Of a DNA stretch of 51,273 nt, positions 43,777 to 51,273 are shown piece after piece. Position numbers and translations under genes: made by a program. Every line of letters begins with the position of its first letter. The stretch's first letter is position 1. Origin of the DNA: Prochlorococcaceae cyanobacterium jk18x22bins.40 (GTDB lineage: Bacteria; Cyanobacteriota; Cyanobacteriia; PCC-6307; Cyanobiaceae); the NCBI GenBank assembly GCA_022826155.1, contig JAJDVL010000003.1, forward strand, positions 1 through 51,273. The letters are read 5' to 3'. A model generated the notes under the pieces. It did no database searches. It saw nothing but the letters and a program-made list of their open reading frames with translations, and was not told where the DNA came from.

Positions 43777-44248
43777 AGGTCCAGCGGGTGTGGGCCATGG
43801 TGAGGGCCTCCCCCTCCCGGTGAAGCACCGCAGTCTTCACCTCACCGACAAACACGGTGTGGTCACCGGCGGCAACATGGCCTGCCAACGCACATTCCAG
43901 TTCCCCCAGGCAATCGTCCAACAGGGGCAGTCCCAAGGCGCCAAGGCGGTAGGGAACCTCGGCCAGACGTCCCCCAACAGCCCCCTGCGGGCGAAAGAAC
44001 CTGGCCACCACCTCCTCTTGCCCCACTTCCATCACATTCAAGCTGAAGTGGCCTGTGCGCTGAATCATGCCGTGGCTGGTGGAATCAGACCGCACACCCA
44101 TCACCACCAGTGGCGGCGTGAAGGAGCCCTGGGTTACCCAACTGGCTGTAAAACCATTGACCACCTCATCTTCCGCAACCCCACAGATGAACAGTCCATG
44201 GGGGATTTTTCGTAGGAGAGTTGTTTTGGCTGCAACATCAAAGGTCAT
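43766..44248 (-). CDS. Flavin reductase-like FMN-binding domain protein
   Basis: 160-residue protein of the split-barrel flavin reductase family: IPHGLFICGVAEDEVVNGFT, ASWVTQGSFTPPLVVMGVRS, FSLNVMEVGQEEVVARFF and HTVFVGEVKTAVLHREGEAL. In cyanobacteria such short proteins resemble the C-terminal domain of flavodiiron proteins and use NAD(P)H to reduce FMN. It overlaps uvrC by 11 bp, so they are likely cotranscribed. The physiological acceptor is unknown. Confidence 0.87.
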   Translation of the reverse strand: MTFDVAAKTTLLRKIPHGLFICGVAEDEVVNGFTASWVTQGSFTPPLVVMGVRSDSTSHGMIQRTGHFSLNVMEVGQEEVVARFFRPQGAVGGRLAEVPYRLGALGLPLLDDCLGELECALAGHVAAGDHTVFVGEVKTAVLHREGEALTMAHTRWTYGG

Positions 44249-44318
44249 GGGACTGGGTGCATTGTGGCCAATTTAGTGTGGCAGCCATCCCCCGCTTGGG
44301 GTCTCACCCCTGCCCATT

Positions 44319-44798
44319 GTGCGTGCCCTTTATCCTGGGAGCTTTGATCCTGTCACCCTCGGCCACCTGGATCTGATTCAACGGGCCAGCCGCCTCTTTG
44401 ATGAGGTGCTGGTGGCCGTGTTGCGCAATCCCGGCAAGACTCCGGCATTTTCTCTCCAGCAGCGGCAGCAGCAATTGGGGTTGGCCACAGCGGATCTCCC
44501 CAACGTCTCCGTCAAAAGCTTTGACGGCCTGACGGCTAACTTTGCCCGCCAGCAAGGCTGCGCCATCATTTTGCGGGGCCTGCGGGCCCTGAGCGATTTT
44601 GAATTTGAACTGCAGTTGGCCCACACCAACTCCTCCCTATGTGACACGGTGGAGACCCTGTTTTTGGCCACGGCGGCCCGCCATAGCTTCCTGAGCAGTT
44701 CCGTGGTCAAGGAAGTGGCCCGCTTTGGCGGTGATGTGTCCCATATGGTCCCTGCAGCGGTGGCAGAAGATCTGAACAGGCACTTTAATTCCGGTTAG
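44319..44798 (+). CDS. coaD: Phosphopantetheine adenylyltransferase
   Basis: Penultimate step of coenzyme A synthesis. 159 residues with a GTG start at 44319, giving (V/M)[17 protein letters not shown] with the TxGH nucleotidyltransferase motif. Other motifs are [20 protein letters not shown] and [20 protein letters not shown] (the ISSS-like motif). Full family length. It is divergent from the flavin reductase gene and 16 bp before the coiled-coil gene. Confidence 0.95.
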   Translation: MRALYPGSFDPVTLGHLDLIQRASRLFDEVLVAVLRNPGKTPAFSLQQRQQQLGLATADLPNVSVKSFDGLTANFARQQGCAIILRGLRALSDFEFELQLAHTNSSLCDTVETLFLATAARHSFLSSSVVKEVARFGGDVSHMVPAAVAEDLNRHFNSG

Positions 44799-44814
44799 CC
44801 GTTCCCCCTCTGTC

Positions 44815-45708
44815 ATGGGCCCATCCCCTGTGTCATCCCCCAGCAAAGAACCTGGCGTCACCCTGGATCAACTGGATCAGCTGGAGGAGATCATCCTGCA
44901 AGGTCTCCGTCTTCCCCTCACCGGAATGCTGCTGGTGGACGAGGAGGAAACCCTTGAGGCCCTGAGTCGGATTCGTGAGAGTTTTCCCCCGTTGTTCCAA
45001 CAGGCCCAAACCTTGATTGAGCAGCGGCAGGACTACCTGAAGCAGGCCCGTAGCCAGGGGGCGTCCCTCATTCAGGAGGCCAAGGACAAGGGGGAGCAGT
45101 TGATCCAGCAAGCCATCCAGGAAAGCGAACGCCGGGCCAAGCAGGTGATGGCAGAGGCAGTGGCACAACGGGACGTGCTGCTGGACAAAACACGTCAGGC
45201 CATTGCCCGGAAGGAGCAGGGGCTGCAAAAGAATTTTGCCCAGGCCGAGCAGCAGTTTGCTGCCCGCCGCAGTCAGTTGGAGCAGGAGTACATCACCCGC
45301 AAGGACCAGCAGAATCGCCACTTGGAGCAGCAGCGCCTCCAGGCGCTCCAGGAGTTGGAGCGCATCAATCAGGAGAAGATCAAACTGAAGGAGCTCACCC
45401 GGCGGGAAGCGGAGGACATCCGGCAGGAGATGCGGACCCTATGCCAGAAGGCCCATGCCCATTGCGAAGAGTTGACCCGGCAAGCTGCGGTCACCAGACA
45501 GGAGGCTGACCACTATGCCCGGCAGGTGCTGGATGAGCTGAACGGTAAGCTGCAGGACCTTCAGCAGATGGTGGGGGCCCAGCGCCAGGAACGGCAGGGC
45601 AGCCATACCAGGGATCAGACAACGTCAACGCCACAGCGGCGGACCGCACCCCAGGGAACTGCCGCCACCACCCGACTCAGAACACGCGAGGACAGGAAGA
45701 GTGCCTGA
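44815..45708 (+). CDS. Long coiled-coil protein, DivIVA-like candidate
   Basis: 297-residue protein. A short N-terminal conserved region has LDQLDQLEEIILQGLRLPLT and LLVDEEETLEALSRIRESFP. A nearly continuous Gln/Glu/Lys/Arg-rich coiled coil follows from about residue 65 to 255, then a basic, disordered tail. The conserved N-terminus resembles cyanobacterial DivIVA/Cdv3-like cell-division proteins and ATP-synthase-b-like proteins encoded near coaD, as far as I recall. The last 32 bp overlap the convergent dacB 3' end. It is probably cotranscribed with coaD. Function is not proven. Confidence 0.7.
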   Translation: MGPSPVSSPSKEPGVTLDQLDQLEEIILQGLRLPLTGMLLVDEEETLEALSRIRESFPPLFQQAQTLIEQRQDYLKQARSQGASLIQEAKDKGEQLIQQAIQESERRAKQVMAEAVAQRDVLLDKTRQAIARKEQGLQKNFAQAEQQFAARRSQLEQEYITRKDQQNRHLEQQRLQALQELERINQEKIKLKELTRREAEDIRQEMRTLCQKAHAHCEELTRQAAVTRQEADHYARQVLDELNGKLQDLQQMVGAQRQERQGSHTRDQTTSTPQRRTAPQGTAATTRLRTREDRKSA

Positions 45709-47167
45709 GCACCGCCTCCAGGATGTCCACCATGCGGGAGCGCGGTTCGGCTGAGCCATTGGCCAGCAGACTGAAAAACCGATGTCCATGGGGAGTGTCC
45801 ATCCGGCCAGAGAGCGCCTTCACGCCGCGAATGGTGCCCGTTTTTCCCACAAACTTGCCCGTCAGGGATGGTGAGCTGGAAAAACGCTCCAGGGTTCCTG
45901 TGCGATTGGCCACGGCCATGGTTTGATACCAGTCTCCCCCATGGGCGTGGTGCTGCATGGTGAGCAGCAGGCTGGTGTAGAGGCGGGTGGTGCTGCGGTT
46001 GGAGCGGCTCAGACCGCTGCCGTCGGCAATGGTGACCCCATCCACGGGCAAATTCTTGTCCTTGAGCCACTGCAAGGTGATCTGGCTGGCCTGGGACAAA
46101 TTCCATGACCCACTGCCCACCCTGAGGAGCACCTCCGCGGTATTATTATGGCTCTCCGTATTGGCTCGGGTCACCAGGGATTGCAGCGGCCGGGACAACT
46201 CCTCGTGGATCAACTGACTGCCCCGGGGATTGGGGGAGTTGGCAGGCACCTCCGCCCACGCAAAACCAACCCCCTGCCGGTTGAGAACCTGGCTCCAAAT
46301 CCCCGCCAGATGCTTGGGAGGGTCGTAAATCGCGTAGTCGCCGCTGCTGTTGGCGCTCACTGCAAGTCGAGTCACCGGGGCGCCGTAGTCCCAGTTGCGA
46401 TCCGCGCTGTGCCAATCAGCAGGCCACCAGTTGCTGGGACCCAACTCTTCAAATTCCATGGTGACGGTGCCTGTCTTCACACCGTGGCCGGAAAGGGCAG
46501 TGGCCATGCGGGTCACCTGCTGAGGGCCAAAACCAGGGTCCCCCTCCCCTTCCAGTCGCAGGGTGCCATTGGGCAGGCGCCAGAGGGACGTTTTGAGGCG
46601 GTGGTTCACCCCCAGGCGATCAACGGCCAGGGCAGTGCTGATGAGTTTCTGGTTGGAGGCGGGAATACGGGGCACCTGGCCATTGACATCCGCCATCAGA
46701 CGGCCAGCGGGATCGGCCACCGTCACGCTCCAGACGGGGTGTTCGCTCCCCAGGATGGTCAGCACCTCCCTCTGCAGCGGGGCACAGCTCACATGGGATT
46801 CCAGACGCACCAGGGCAGCCAATGGGGGCAGGTGCTGGGGCAGAGCAGGCCATGGGGTGCGCGTCTGCTGTGGCGCAGTCCCGGGGGGATCCCCAGACCG
46901 CGGCGCAGGGGAGGCGGCATCTTCCGGTGTCGTCAAGGGTGGAATCCGGTCCACCGGCGTGGCCGCCACCACGCCCCCTGGGACAGCTCTCCCTGTGGCG
47001 GCCCCAGGGACAGCATGTCCAGTGGAGTCACGGGACATCATCATGGTGGACCCACCGTCGGCCATCTGATCCAGCAACTCCAGCAGACCCTGGCCATAAC
47101 TTGCAGGCATTGACAGGAAGGGCAGCACCAGCCCCAGCAACACTGCACGCTTGCCCTGATGCCCCAT
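45677..47167 (-). CDS. dacB: D-alanyl-D-alanine carboxypeptidase / PBP4-type endopeptidase
   Basis: 496-residue serine peptidase of family S13 that trims or cleaves peptidoglycan cross-links in the periplasm. The signal peptide is AVLLGLVLPFLSMPASYG. Active-site motifs: SxxK in RIPASNQKLISTALAVDRLG, SxN in NTESHNNTAEVLLRVG and KTG in KFVGKTGTIRGVKALSGR. A Pro-rich spacer (about residues 60-115) separates the signal from the domain. Its start overlaps the upstream DUF4330 stop (TGATG). Confidence 0.92.
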   Translation of the reverse strand: MGHQGKRAVLLGLVLPFLSMPASYGQGLLELLDQMADGGSTMMMSRDSTGHAVPGAATGRAVPGGVVAATPVDRIPPLTTPEDAASPAPRSGDPPGTAPQQTRTPWPALPQHLPPLAALVRLESHVSCAPLQREVLTILGSEHPVWSVTVADPAGRLMADVNGQVPRIPASNQKLISTALAVDRLGVNHRLKTSLWRLPNGTLRLEGEGDPGFGPQQVTRMATALSGHGVKTGTVTMEFEELGPSNWWPADWHSADRNWDYGAPVTRLAVSANSSGDYAIYDPPKHLAGIWSQVLNRQGVGFAWAEVPANSPNPRGSQLIHEELSRPLQSLVTRANTESHNNTAEVLLRVGSGSWNLSQASQITLQWLKDKNLPVDGVTIADGSGLSRSNRSTTRLYTSLLLTMQHHAHGGDWYQTMAVANRTGTLERFSSSPSLTGKFVGKTGTIRGVKALSGRMDTPHGHRFFSLLANGSAEPRSRMVDILEAVLRHSSCPRVF

Positions 47168-47667
47168 CAGCCGTTCCCCTTGGCAAGCCCGCTGACCACG
47201 CCCTTCAACCGGTACAATCTGCCCTCCACCTCAATGGGGACGCCAATTTTGAGATTGGTGTCCCCCAGGGCAAAACCGGTTTTGGTTTCCTGCCCCTGGG
47301 CCTGGAGAAATAATTGGGCATCAAAGGTGGCGAACTCCTTCTGGTTGGGGTCCGGGATTGTGCTGCCATCCGCCAGAACCGTCAGGCGCTGCCGCAAACG
47401 CCCATCCAGCACCTGAAGGGTTCCGGAGGGCTGGTTACGCACCACAAGCCGTGTTTCCCCTTCCTCCTTGATGCTGGTGAGGAGGGCGCCTGGATCCGCC
47501 ACGGGGATGTGCTTGATGTCCACAATCACGTCAATGGGTTCAAGCTGGCCGCCAACGGCGGCCAAGCCACTCACCAGCTTGGGGCTCCAGAGCAGGCCGG
47601 CCCCAGCCAGGGCCATGGCCACAAGGGCCCCCAGATCCACCGGATGGAGACGCAGCCCGGGTTTCAT
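47167..47667 (-). CDS. DUF4330-family membrane-anchored protein
   Basis: 166 residues with one N-terminal transmembrane helix (VDLGALVAMALAGAGLLWSP) and a soluble domain outside: PIDVIVDIKHIPVADPGALL and VPIEVEGRLYRLKGVVSGLA. This is the pattern of cyanobacterial DUF4330 proteins, whose function is unknown. It is coupled to dacB by a TGATG overlap, hinting at an envelope-related role. Confidence 0.82.
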   Translation of the reverse strand: MKPGLRLHPVDLGALVAMALAGAGLLWSPKLVSGLAAVGGQLEPIDVIVDIKHIPVADPGALLTSIKEEGETRLVVRNQPSGTLQVLDGRLRQRLTVLADGSTIPDPNQKEFATFDAQLFLQAQGQETKTGFALGDTNLKIGVPIEVEGRLYRLKGVVSGLAKGNG

Positions 47668-47735
47668 GCGTAACGGAAGGAGTGTTGGGCTGGATCGTAC
47701 CGATGCTCCGGAGCGTCTGCCAGGTGGGGCTGGCC

Positions 47736-48413
47736 TTAACTCATCTGTTTCAACAGGTCATCAGCCGCTTGGGCCAGCCTTCCGGTGGAGCAGTCCTGTC
47801 CCAGGAGTTGGTCTATGGTGTTCCCGTCTGGTCGCTTCGGGAGAGACGCCACCAGACGAAAGCCGTCGGGGTCTTCCCGGAATAGCCGCCAAGGACCGGG
47901 GTGGGCATAGGCCAGGGCGGCCTGTTCCAAGGGATACAGCCCATATGCCACGCGCCAAAGGGCCAAAAAGCCACGCCGTTGCGCTCGAGCAACACTGCCG
48001 ATGCCCACCGCGGCATTCTCCAGCCGTGGATTCAGGGCGATGATGGGCCGCTCCCCAAGGGCTGTGCAGGCATTTTCAAAGGGGGCAAAATCAGGTGCTG
48101 CAGGCGTTACGGCAATGCACAGGACAGCATGATCGGGCCAGCGGCCGGCGCTGAGATCTGCAAAGGTGAGGGCTTCAGCCGCCGAGAGTTGAAAATCCCG
48201 CCTGGCCAGGGCTGCTGCCCCCATGTCGGCAAAGGCCAGCACAATGGTGCCCCGCTGCTGCAACGCCTGGCCCAGCCCATGGGCAATCGCAGGCCAACGC
48301 AGCCCCTCAAAGCGCAAATCCACCTGTAGGCGGGTCAGGCCAGCGGCCAAGGCCGCCTCCAGCGCTGCGGCACATTGACGGCGGGCACCGTTGAGGTCAG
48401 GGGGAAGATCCAT
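47736..48413 (-). CDS. DUF1995-family protein
   Basis: 225-residue protein of the DUF1995 family found in cyanobacteria and plastids (the LPA3-like group, linked in plants to PSII assembly). It begins PPDLNGARRQCAAALEAALA, with TRLQVDLRFEGLRWPAIAHG, RPIIALNPRLENAAVGIGSV and ALWRVAYGLYPLEQAALAYA, then PGPWRLFREDPDGFRLVASL. A soluble protein; the biochemical role is not known. It lies 32 bp after the cysteine desulfurase gene. Confidence 0.82.
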   Translation of the reverse strand: MDLPPDLNGARRQCAAALEAALAAGLTRLQVDLRFEGLRWPAIAHGLGQALQQRGTIVLAFADMGAAALARRDFQLSAAEALTFADLSAGRWPDHAVLCIAVTPAAPDFAPFENACTALGERPIIALNPRLENAAVGIGSVARAQRRGFLALWRVAYGLYPLEQAALAYAHPGPWRLFREDPDGFRLVASLPKRPDGNTIDQLLGQDCSTGRLAQAADDLLKQMS

Positions 48414-48445
48414 GGGCTAGGGACGCCAGCAACAGAGATGAACAA

Positions 48446-49660
48446 TCACCCACGAGTCTGCCGGACGGATTGGGGCCTGTTCAGAGGGGTGAGGCCGCAG
48501 CAGAGTTGGCGCACCACCTGGGGGAGTGCCTGGAGGCGGTCTTCTACGATGGCGGTGTCTCCTTCACAGAGCCATGGGCCAAGGCACAGTCTTAACCCGC
48601 TGTTGGCCCGGGCCGGATTGACGCCCATGGCCAGCAGCACCGTGCTGGGCTGGGCTGAACCGGAGCGGCAAGCGGAACCACTACTGACGGCATAGCCCCA
48701 GCCATCCAGGGCCCGCACCACATGGCTGCCCTGCAGCGGTTCGCCCCCCGGTGTGCCCACCAGACAACTGATGTGGCCCGGGAGGCGATCCTCCGGATGG
48801 CCTGTTGGTTCCACCCCCGGCAAGCTCCAGAGCTGCTCCCGCAGTTGTCGTGTCCAGCGTTGCCAGAGGGGCTCCCCCTGCTGCTCCAGGGCCCGCCTTG
48901 CCTCCTGGGCTGCCACCCCGAAGCCCACCACCAACGGGACCGCCGGCGTCCCTGGGCGGAGTCCCGACTCCTGACCACCCCCCAGGTGCAGGGGTTCCAA
49001 GGTGAGGCGCGGGTTGCGGATCAAGGCGCCAATCCCCTTGGGACCACAGAACTTGTGGGCGGAGATGGAGAGAAGATCCACCCCCAACTGGCGGGGATAG
49101 AGGGGCGCCTTGCCACAGAGTTGAGCCCCGTCGCTGTGGAGGGGAATGCCACGGCTGCCGCAGATGGGTCCCATGGCGGCCAGGGGTTGGAGGCTGCCAA
49201 TCTCGCTCTGGGCTGCAATGATCGACACCAGGTTCACCGGTCCGTCACGGAGTGGTTCCAGCAGGCCATGGCTGGCGAGACGACCATGGCCATCCGGCTG
49301 GAGCAACGTCAACTCCGTTGCCTCCTGCTGCCGCTTGTGGAGAAGCTTCCCCACAGCAGGATGCTCCACCGCCGAGGAGATGGCATGCCCCCCGGCCGTG
49401 CCCAGCACCCCATGGATGGCCAGTTGATTGGCTTCGGTGCCCCCGCTGGTGAAAATGACCCAGTCAGGGGGCACATCCAGCAGTTGGGCCACATGCTCCC
49501 GGGACCGTTCCAAGGCGAGACAGGCCTGACGACCCTCTTGATGGCGGCTGGAAGGATTGCCCCATAGGGCCTCCTGGGCCGCTGCCACCGCGGCACGGAC
49601 CCCTTCACTGGGGGGTGTGGTGGCGCAACCATCCAGATAGAGACGGGGCTCAGTGGCCAT
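48446..49660 (-). CDS. Cysteine desulfurase (NifS/IscS class V aminotransferase)
   Basis: PLP enzyme mobilising sulfur from cysteine for Fe-S clusters and thiolation. 404 residues from the ATG at 49660, giving MATEPRLYLDGCATTPPSEG. Motifs: IFTSGGTEANQLAIHGV, SAVEHPAVGKLL, PLHSDGAQLCG, LLSISAHKFCGPKGIGALI (PLP Lys) and AVSSGSACRSGSAQPSTVL (catalytic Cys loop). The start overlaps the dapF 3' end by 11 bp. An upstream in-frame extension lies antisense-free inside dapF and is rejected. Confidence 0.92.
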   Translation of the reverse strand: MATEPRLYLDGCATTPPSEGVRAAVAAAQEALWGNPSSRHQEGRQACLALERSREHVAQLLDVPPDWVIFTSGGTEANQLAIHGVLGTAGGHAISSAVEHPAVGKLLHKRQQEATELTLLQPDGHGRLASHGLLEPLRDGPVNLVSIIAAQSEIGSLQPLAAMGPICGSRGIPLHSDGAQLCGKAPLYPRQLGVDLLSISAHKFCGPKGIGALIRNPRLTLEPLHLGGGQESGLRPGTPAVPLVVGFGVAAQEARRALEQQGEPLWQRWTRQLREQLWSLPGVEPTGHPEDRLPGHISCLVGTPGGEPLQGSHVVRALDGWGYAVSSGSACRSGSAQPSTVLLAMGVNPARANSGLRLCLGPWLCEGDTAIVEDRLQALPQVVRQLCCGLTPLNRPQSVRQTRG

Positions 49661-50819
49661 GGTGGTCCTGGTCCGGCGCGGGTTCGCCAGGAAGGGGGAC
49701 GGGAGGTCCTCCGCGGCGCCGGGTGCGTTCGGCCAGGGAGTTTGCCGCCAACTCAAGCATCTTGTCCAGGGAGGTGTTGGCCAGAAACGACATGGTTTGG
49801 GCATAGGCCGCCGCCTCGACTTCCCCAGGGGCCTCCTCCTCTGCAGCGGGTTGGGCGCCAGGGACACGGGCCTGGCGGCCATCAGGGACGGTTGTTGCCC
49901 CAGATGGCGCTGTTCCTTCCTGGTTGGGGCTGGGTGGTGTTGCCGCTGCCTCCAACAATTGATCCAGCACCACATGGCCAACAAAGGTGCGCTGGGCAGG
50001 ACCGGTCATGAAGATATGGTTGTCATGGCGCCAGTCAATGGTGAGGGTGCCACCGGGAAGGCTCACCTGAGCCTTGCGGTGACTGAGTCCCAGCAGGTGG
50101 GCAGCCACCAGTGCTGCACAGGCCCCGGTCCCACAGGCCATGGTGGGGCCAACGCCCCGTTCCCAGGTCCTCAGCCGTAGCTGCTGGTCACCAAGCACCT
50201 GAAGGAAATGCACGTTGGTGCGATTCGGAAATGCGGGATGGGTTTCCAGGGCAGAACCCAGTTGCTCCAGGTCCACCTGGTCCACATCCGCCACGGGGAC
50301 CACTGCATGGGGATTGCCCATGCCCACGGCGGTCACCTCCAGCACTTGGCCAGCCACCAGGAGCCGTTCAGCCACCACCTGCCGGGCGCCAACCCCCAGG
50401 GTTGTGGGAATCGCCGCCGGCTCCAGATGGGGCTCCCCCATGTCCACCGTCACCTGTCCCTGGTCCTGCAGGCTGGTGCGCATGGGACCGGCCATGGTTT
50501 CGATGGTGAGGGTGTCCGGGTAGGCCCCTTGATCCTGATCCGCCACAAAGCGGGCCAAACAGCGGATGCCATTGCCGCACATCTCCGGCTCGCTGCCGTC
50601 CCCATTAAAAATTCGCATGCGCAGGTGGCCCCCCTGCTGTGGGGGAAGCGCCAGGATGACCCCATCGGCGCCAATGCCCAAGCGTCGGTCACAGAGCTGT
50701 CGCATGGGGGTTGCATGGGGATCCATGGGGGGTACGGAGCGTCCGTCCAGGATCACAAAGTCATTGCCGAGACCTTGGTATTTGGCAAACTCCATGGGTG
50801 CTTTTTGCGTTGCCGCCAC
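49650..50819 (-). CDS. dapF: Diaminopimelate epimerase with ~100-residue C-terminal extension
   Basis: Converts LL- to meso-diaminopimelate for lysine and peptidoglycan. The epimerase domain covers about residues 9-290: EFAKYQGLGNDFVILDGR, the first active Cys in SEPEMCGNGIRCLARF, the second in GPTMACGTGACAALVAAH, and the end at NHIFMTGPAQRTFVGHV. Typical DapF ends there; this one continues through a Pro/Ala/Glu-rich linker to a predicted helix (YAQTMSFLANTSLDKMLELA then ANSLAERTRRR) and an Asp/His tail. An ATG at residue 9 is an alternative start. The operon order is dapF, cysteine desulfurase, DUF1995. Confidence 0.93.
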   Translation of the reverse strand: MAATQKAPMEFAKYQGLGNDFVILDGRSVPPMDPHATPMRQLCDRRLGIGADGVILALPPQQGGHLRMRIFNGDGSEPEMCGNGIRCLARFVADQDQGAYPDTLTIETMAGPMRTSLQDQGQVTVDMGEPHLEPAAIPTTLGVGARQVVAERLLVAGQVLEVTAVGMGNPHAVVPVADVDQVDLEQLGSALETHPAFPNRTNVHFLQVLGDQQLRLRTWERGVGPTMACGTGACAALVAAHLLGLSHRKAQVSLPGGTLTIDWRHDNHIFMTGPAQRTFVGHVVLDQLLEAAATPPSPNQEGTAPSGATTVPDGRQARVPGAQPAAEEEAPGEVEAAAYAQTMSFLANTSLDKMLELAANSLAERTRRRGGPPVPLPGEPAPDQDHHGH

Positions 50820-51041
50820 CCTACCCGAGTTCCAGATAAGGGCAGGAGAGATCAGGGATTATGCAAGGGTTTCTACGATAAGGCTGGTCCCTTCTTCGTG
50901 GACCTCCCATGGGGAGCCAGGATTGGAAAGCCGTTAAACAGGCCTGGAGGGGGCCAGCTTGGGACGTTCCATCCCGCCATGTCCATCACCCTTGGTTTTC
51001 ACTCCTTCCTCCGTCATTTCCGCTGGCAAGGACTCCACTAG
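50820..51041. other. Gene-free interval between dapF and IS5-type element
   Basis: It must contain the minus-strand dapF promoter. Open frames here carry no recognisable family. I see no RNA gene. Confidence 0.4.
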
Positions 51042-51273
51042 GGCATCTCTGAACAAGTCTCTACAAGTGGTAAGATAAAGGCATGGTTGGAGATTTGCTG
51101 GTATGAAGAGCATGGAGAAGAGCTTTGCTGACCTTGCGTCCAACTCTTCTACAACCTCAGTGATCCAGCCACCGAAGACATGCTCTATGAGGTTGAGAGC
51201 GTGCGCCGCTTTACCGGCATCCGGCTCAATAAAGTACCGGACGAGGCAACAATTCTCAATTGCCGCCATCTTC
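51042..51273 (+). mobile_element. Left end of an internally deleted IS5-family element with truncated transposase
   Basis: The likely terminal inverted repeat begins near 51042 (gggcatctctgaacaagtct). An ATG at 51103 starts MKSMEKSFADLASNS, like the N-terminus of IS5-group transposases. The sequence then jumps, with a frameshift and stop, to VQLFYNLSDPATEDMLYEVE, SVRRFTGIRLN and DEATILNCRHLL, which belong about 50 codons further along in intact homologues. So the 5' part of the gene carries a deletion. The window ends inside the element. It is a different IS5 subgroup from the relic at 32.7-33.3 kb. Confidence 0.75.

Noticed and set aside
49661..49984. Upstream extension of the cysteine desulfurase frame into dapF
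   Set aside because: The extension is an alternative frame of dapF coding DNA and the enzyme's normal N-terminus is at 49660.

Overview
This window looks like a chromosome segment of a phycoerythrin-containing marine picocyanobacterium. It is roughly 60% GC by eye. The markers are phycoerythrin I with its linkers, psbD, ycf4, petM, ycf39, psbU, btpA, heme oxygenase and a cyAbrB regulator. A large autotransporter with a barrel of the kind I associate with sponge-symbiont Synechococcus ('Candidatus Synechococcus spongiarum'), plus decayed IS5 elements and a defence cluster, point to a host-associated or sponge-symbiont lineage. That identification is an inference.

Layout. 1-3.1 kb (minus): phycoerythrin operon cpeB-cpeA, a CpeC-type linker and a double-domain linker cut by the window edge. 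3.3-6.6 kb: small membrane protein, secreted GDSL esterase, tRNA-Ala(GGC) and lnt. 6.9-11 kb: cyAbrB with a long Pro/Ala tail, pterin dehydratase, psbD without psbC, divergent ycf4, secreted cyclophilin. 11-15.2 kb: an accessory-looking, partly AT-richer cluster of a YcjX-like NTPase, a frameshifted YcjF-like membrane protein and a GTPase with a DUF697-like membrane region. 15.3-20.9 kb: ilvN, alpha/beta hydrolase, petM-ycf39, the KtrAB potassium system and a 1-Cys-type peroxiredoxin.

21-24.6 kb is a small defence island between the peroxiredoxin and heme oxygenase genes. It holds a Septu-like pair (PtuA ATPase, PtuB HNH nuclease) and an AT-rich HARE-HTH/GIY-YIG protein. The latter is bracketed by two diverged copies of the heme oxygenase leader and its first codons, a clear sign of a rearrangement at ho1. 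24.6-28.8 kb: ho1, glycosyltransferase and a UvrD/PcrA helicase. 28.9-32.6 kb: a 1256-residue autotransporter whose passenger is two tandem Cache-like sensory modules. This is the most unusual gene here. It is followed by an IS5 transposase relic.

33.5-51 kb is mostly housekeeping: GNAT, msrB, dusA, btpA, a His-rich small protein, a VKOR-thioredoxin fusion, nadB, psbU, a flavin reductase-uvrC-murD operon, coaD with a DivIVA-like coiled-coil gene, and dapF-cysteine desulfurase-DUF1995-DUF4330-dacB. The right edge enters a second, internally deleted IS5-type element.

Functional threads: light harvesting and photosystem biogenesis (cpe, ho1, psbD, ycf4, ycf39, btpA, petM, psbU, VKOR), cell envelope (lnt, murD, dacB, dapF), phage defence, and a probable surface sensor or adhesin. 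Across the window the palindrome CCATGG is strikingly frequent.
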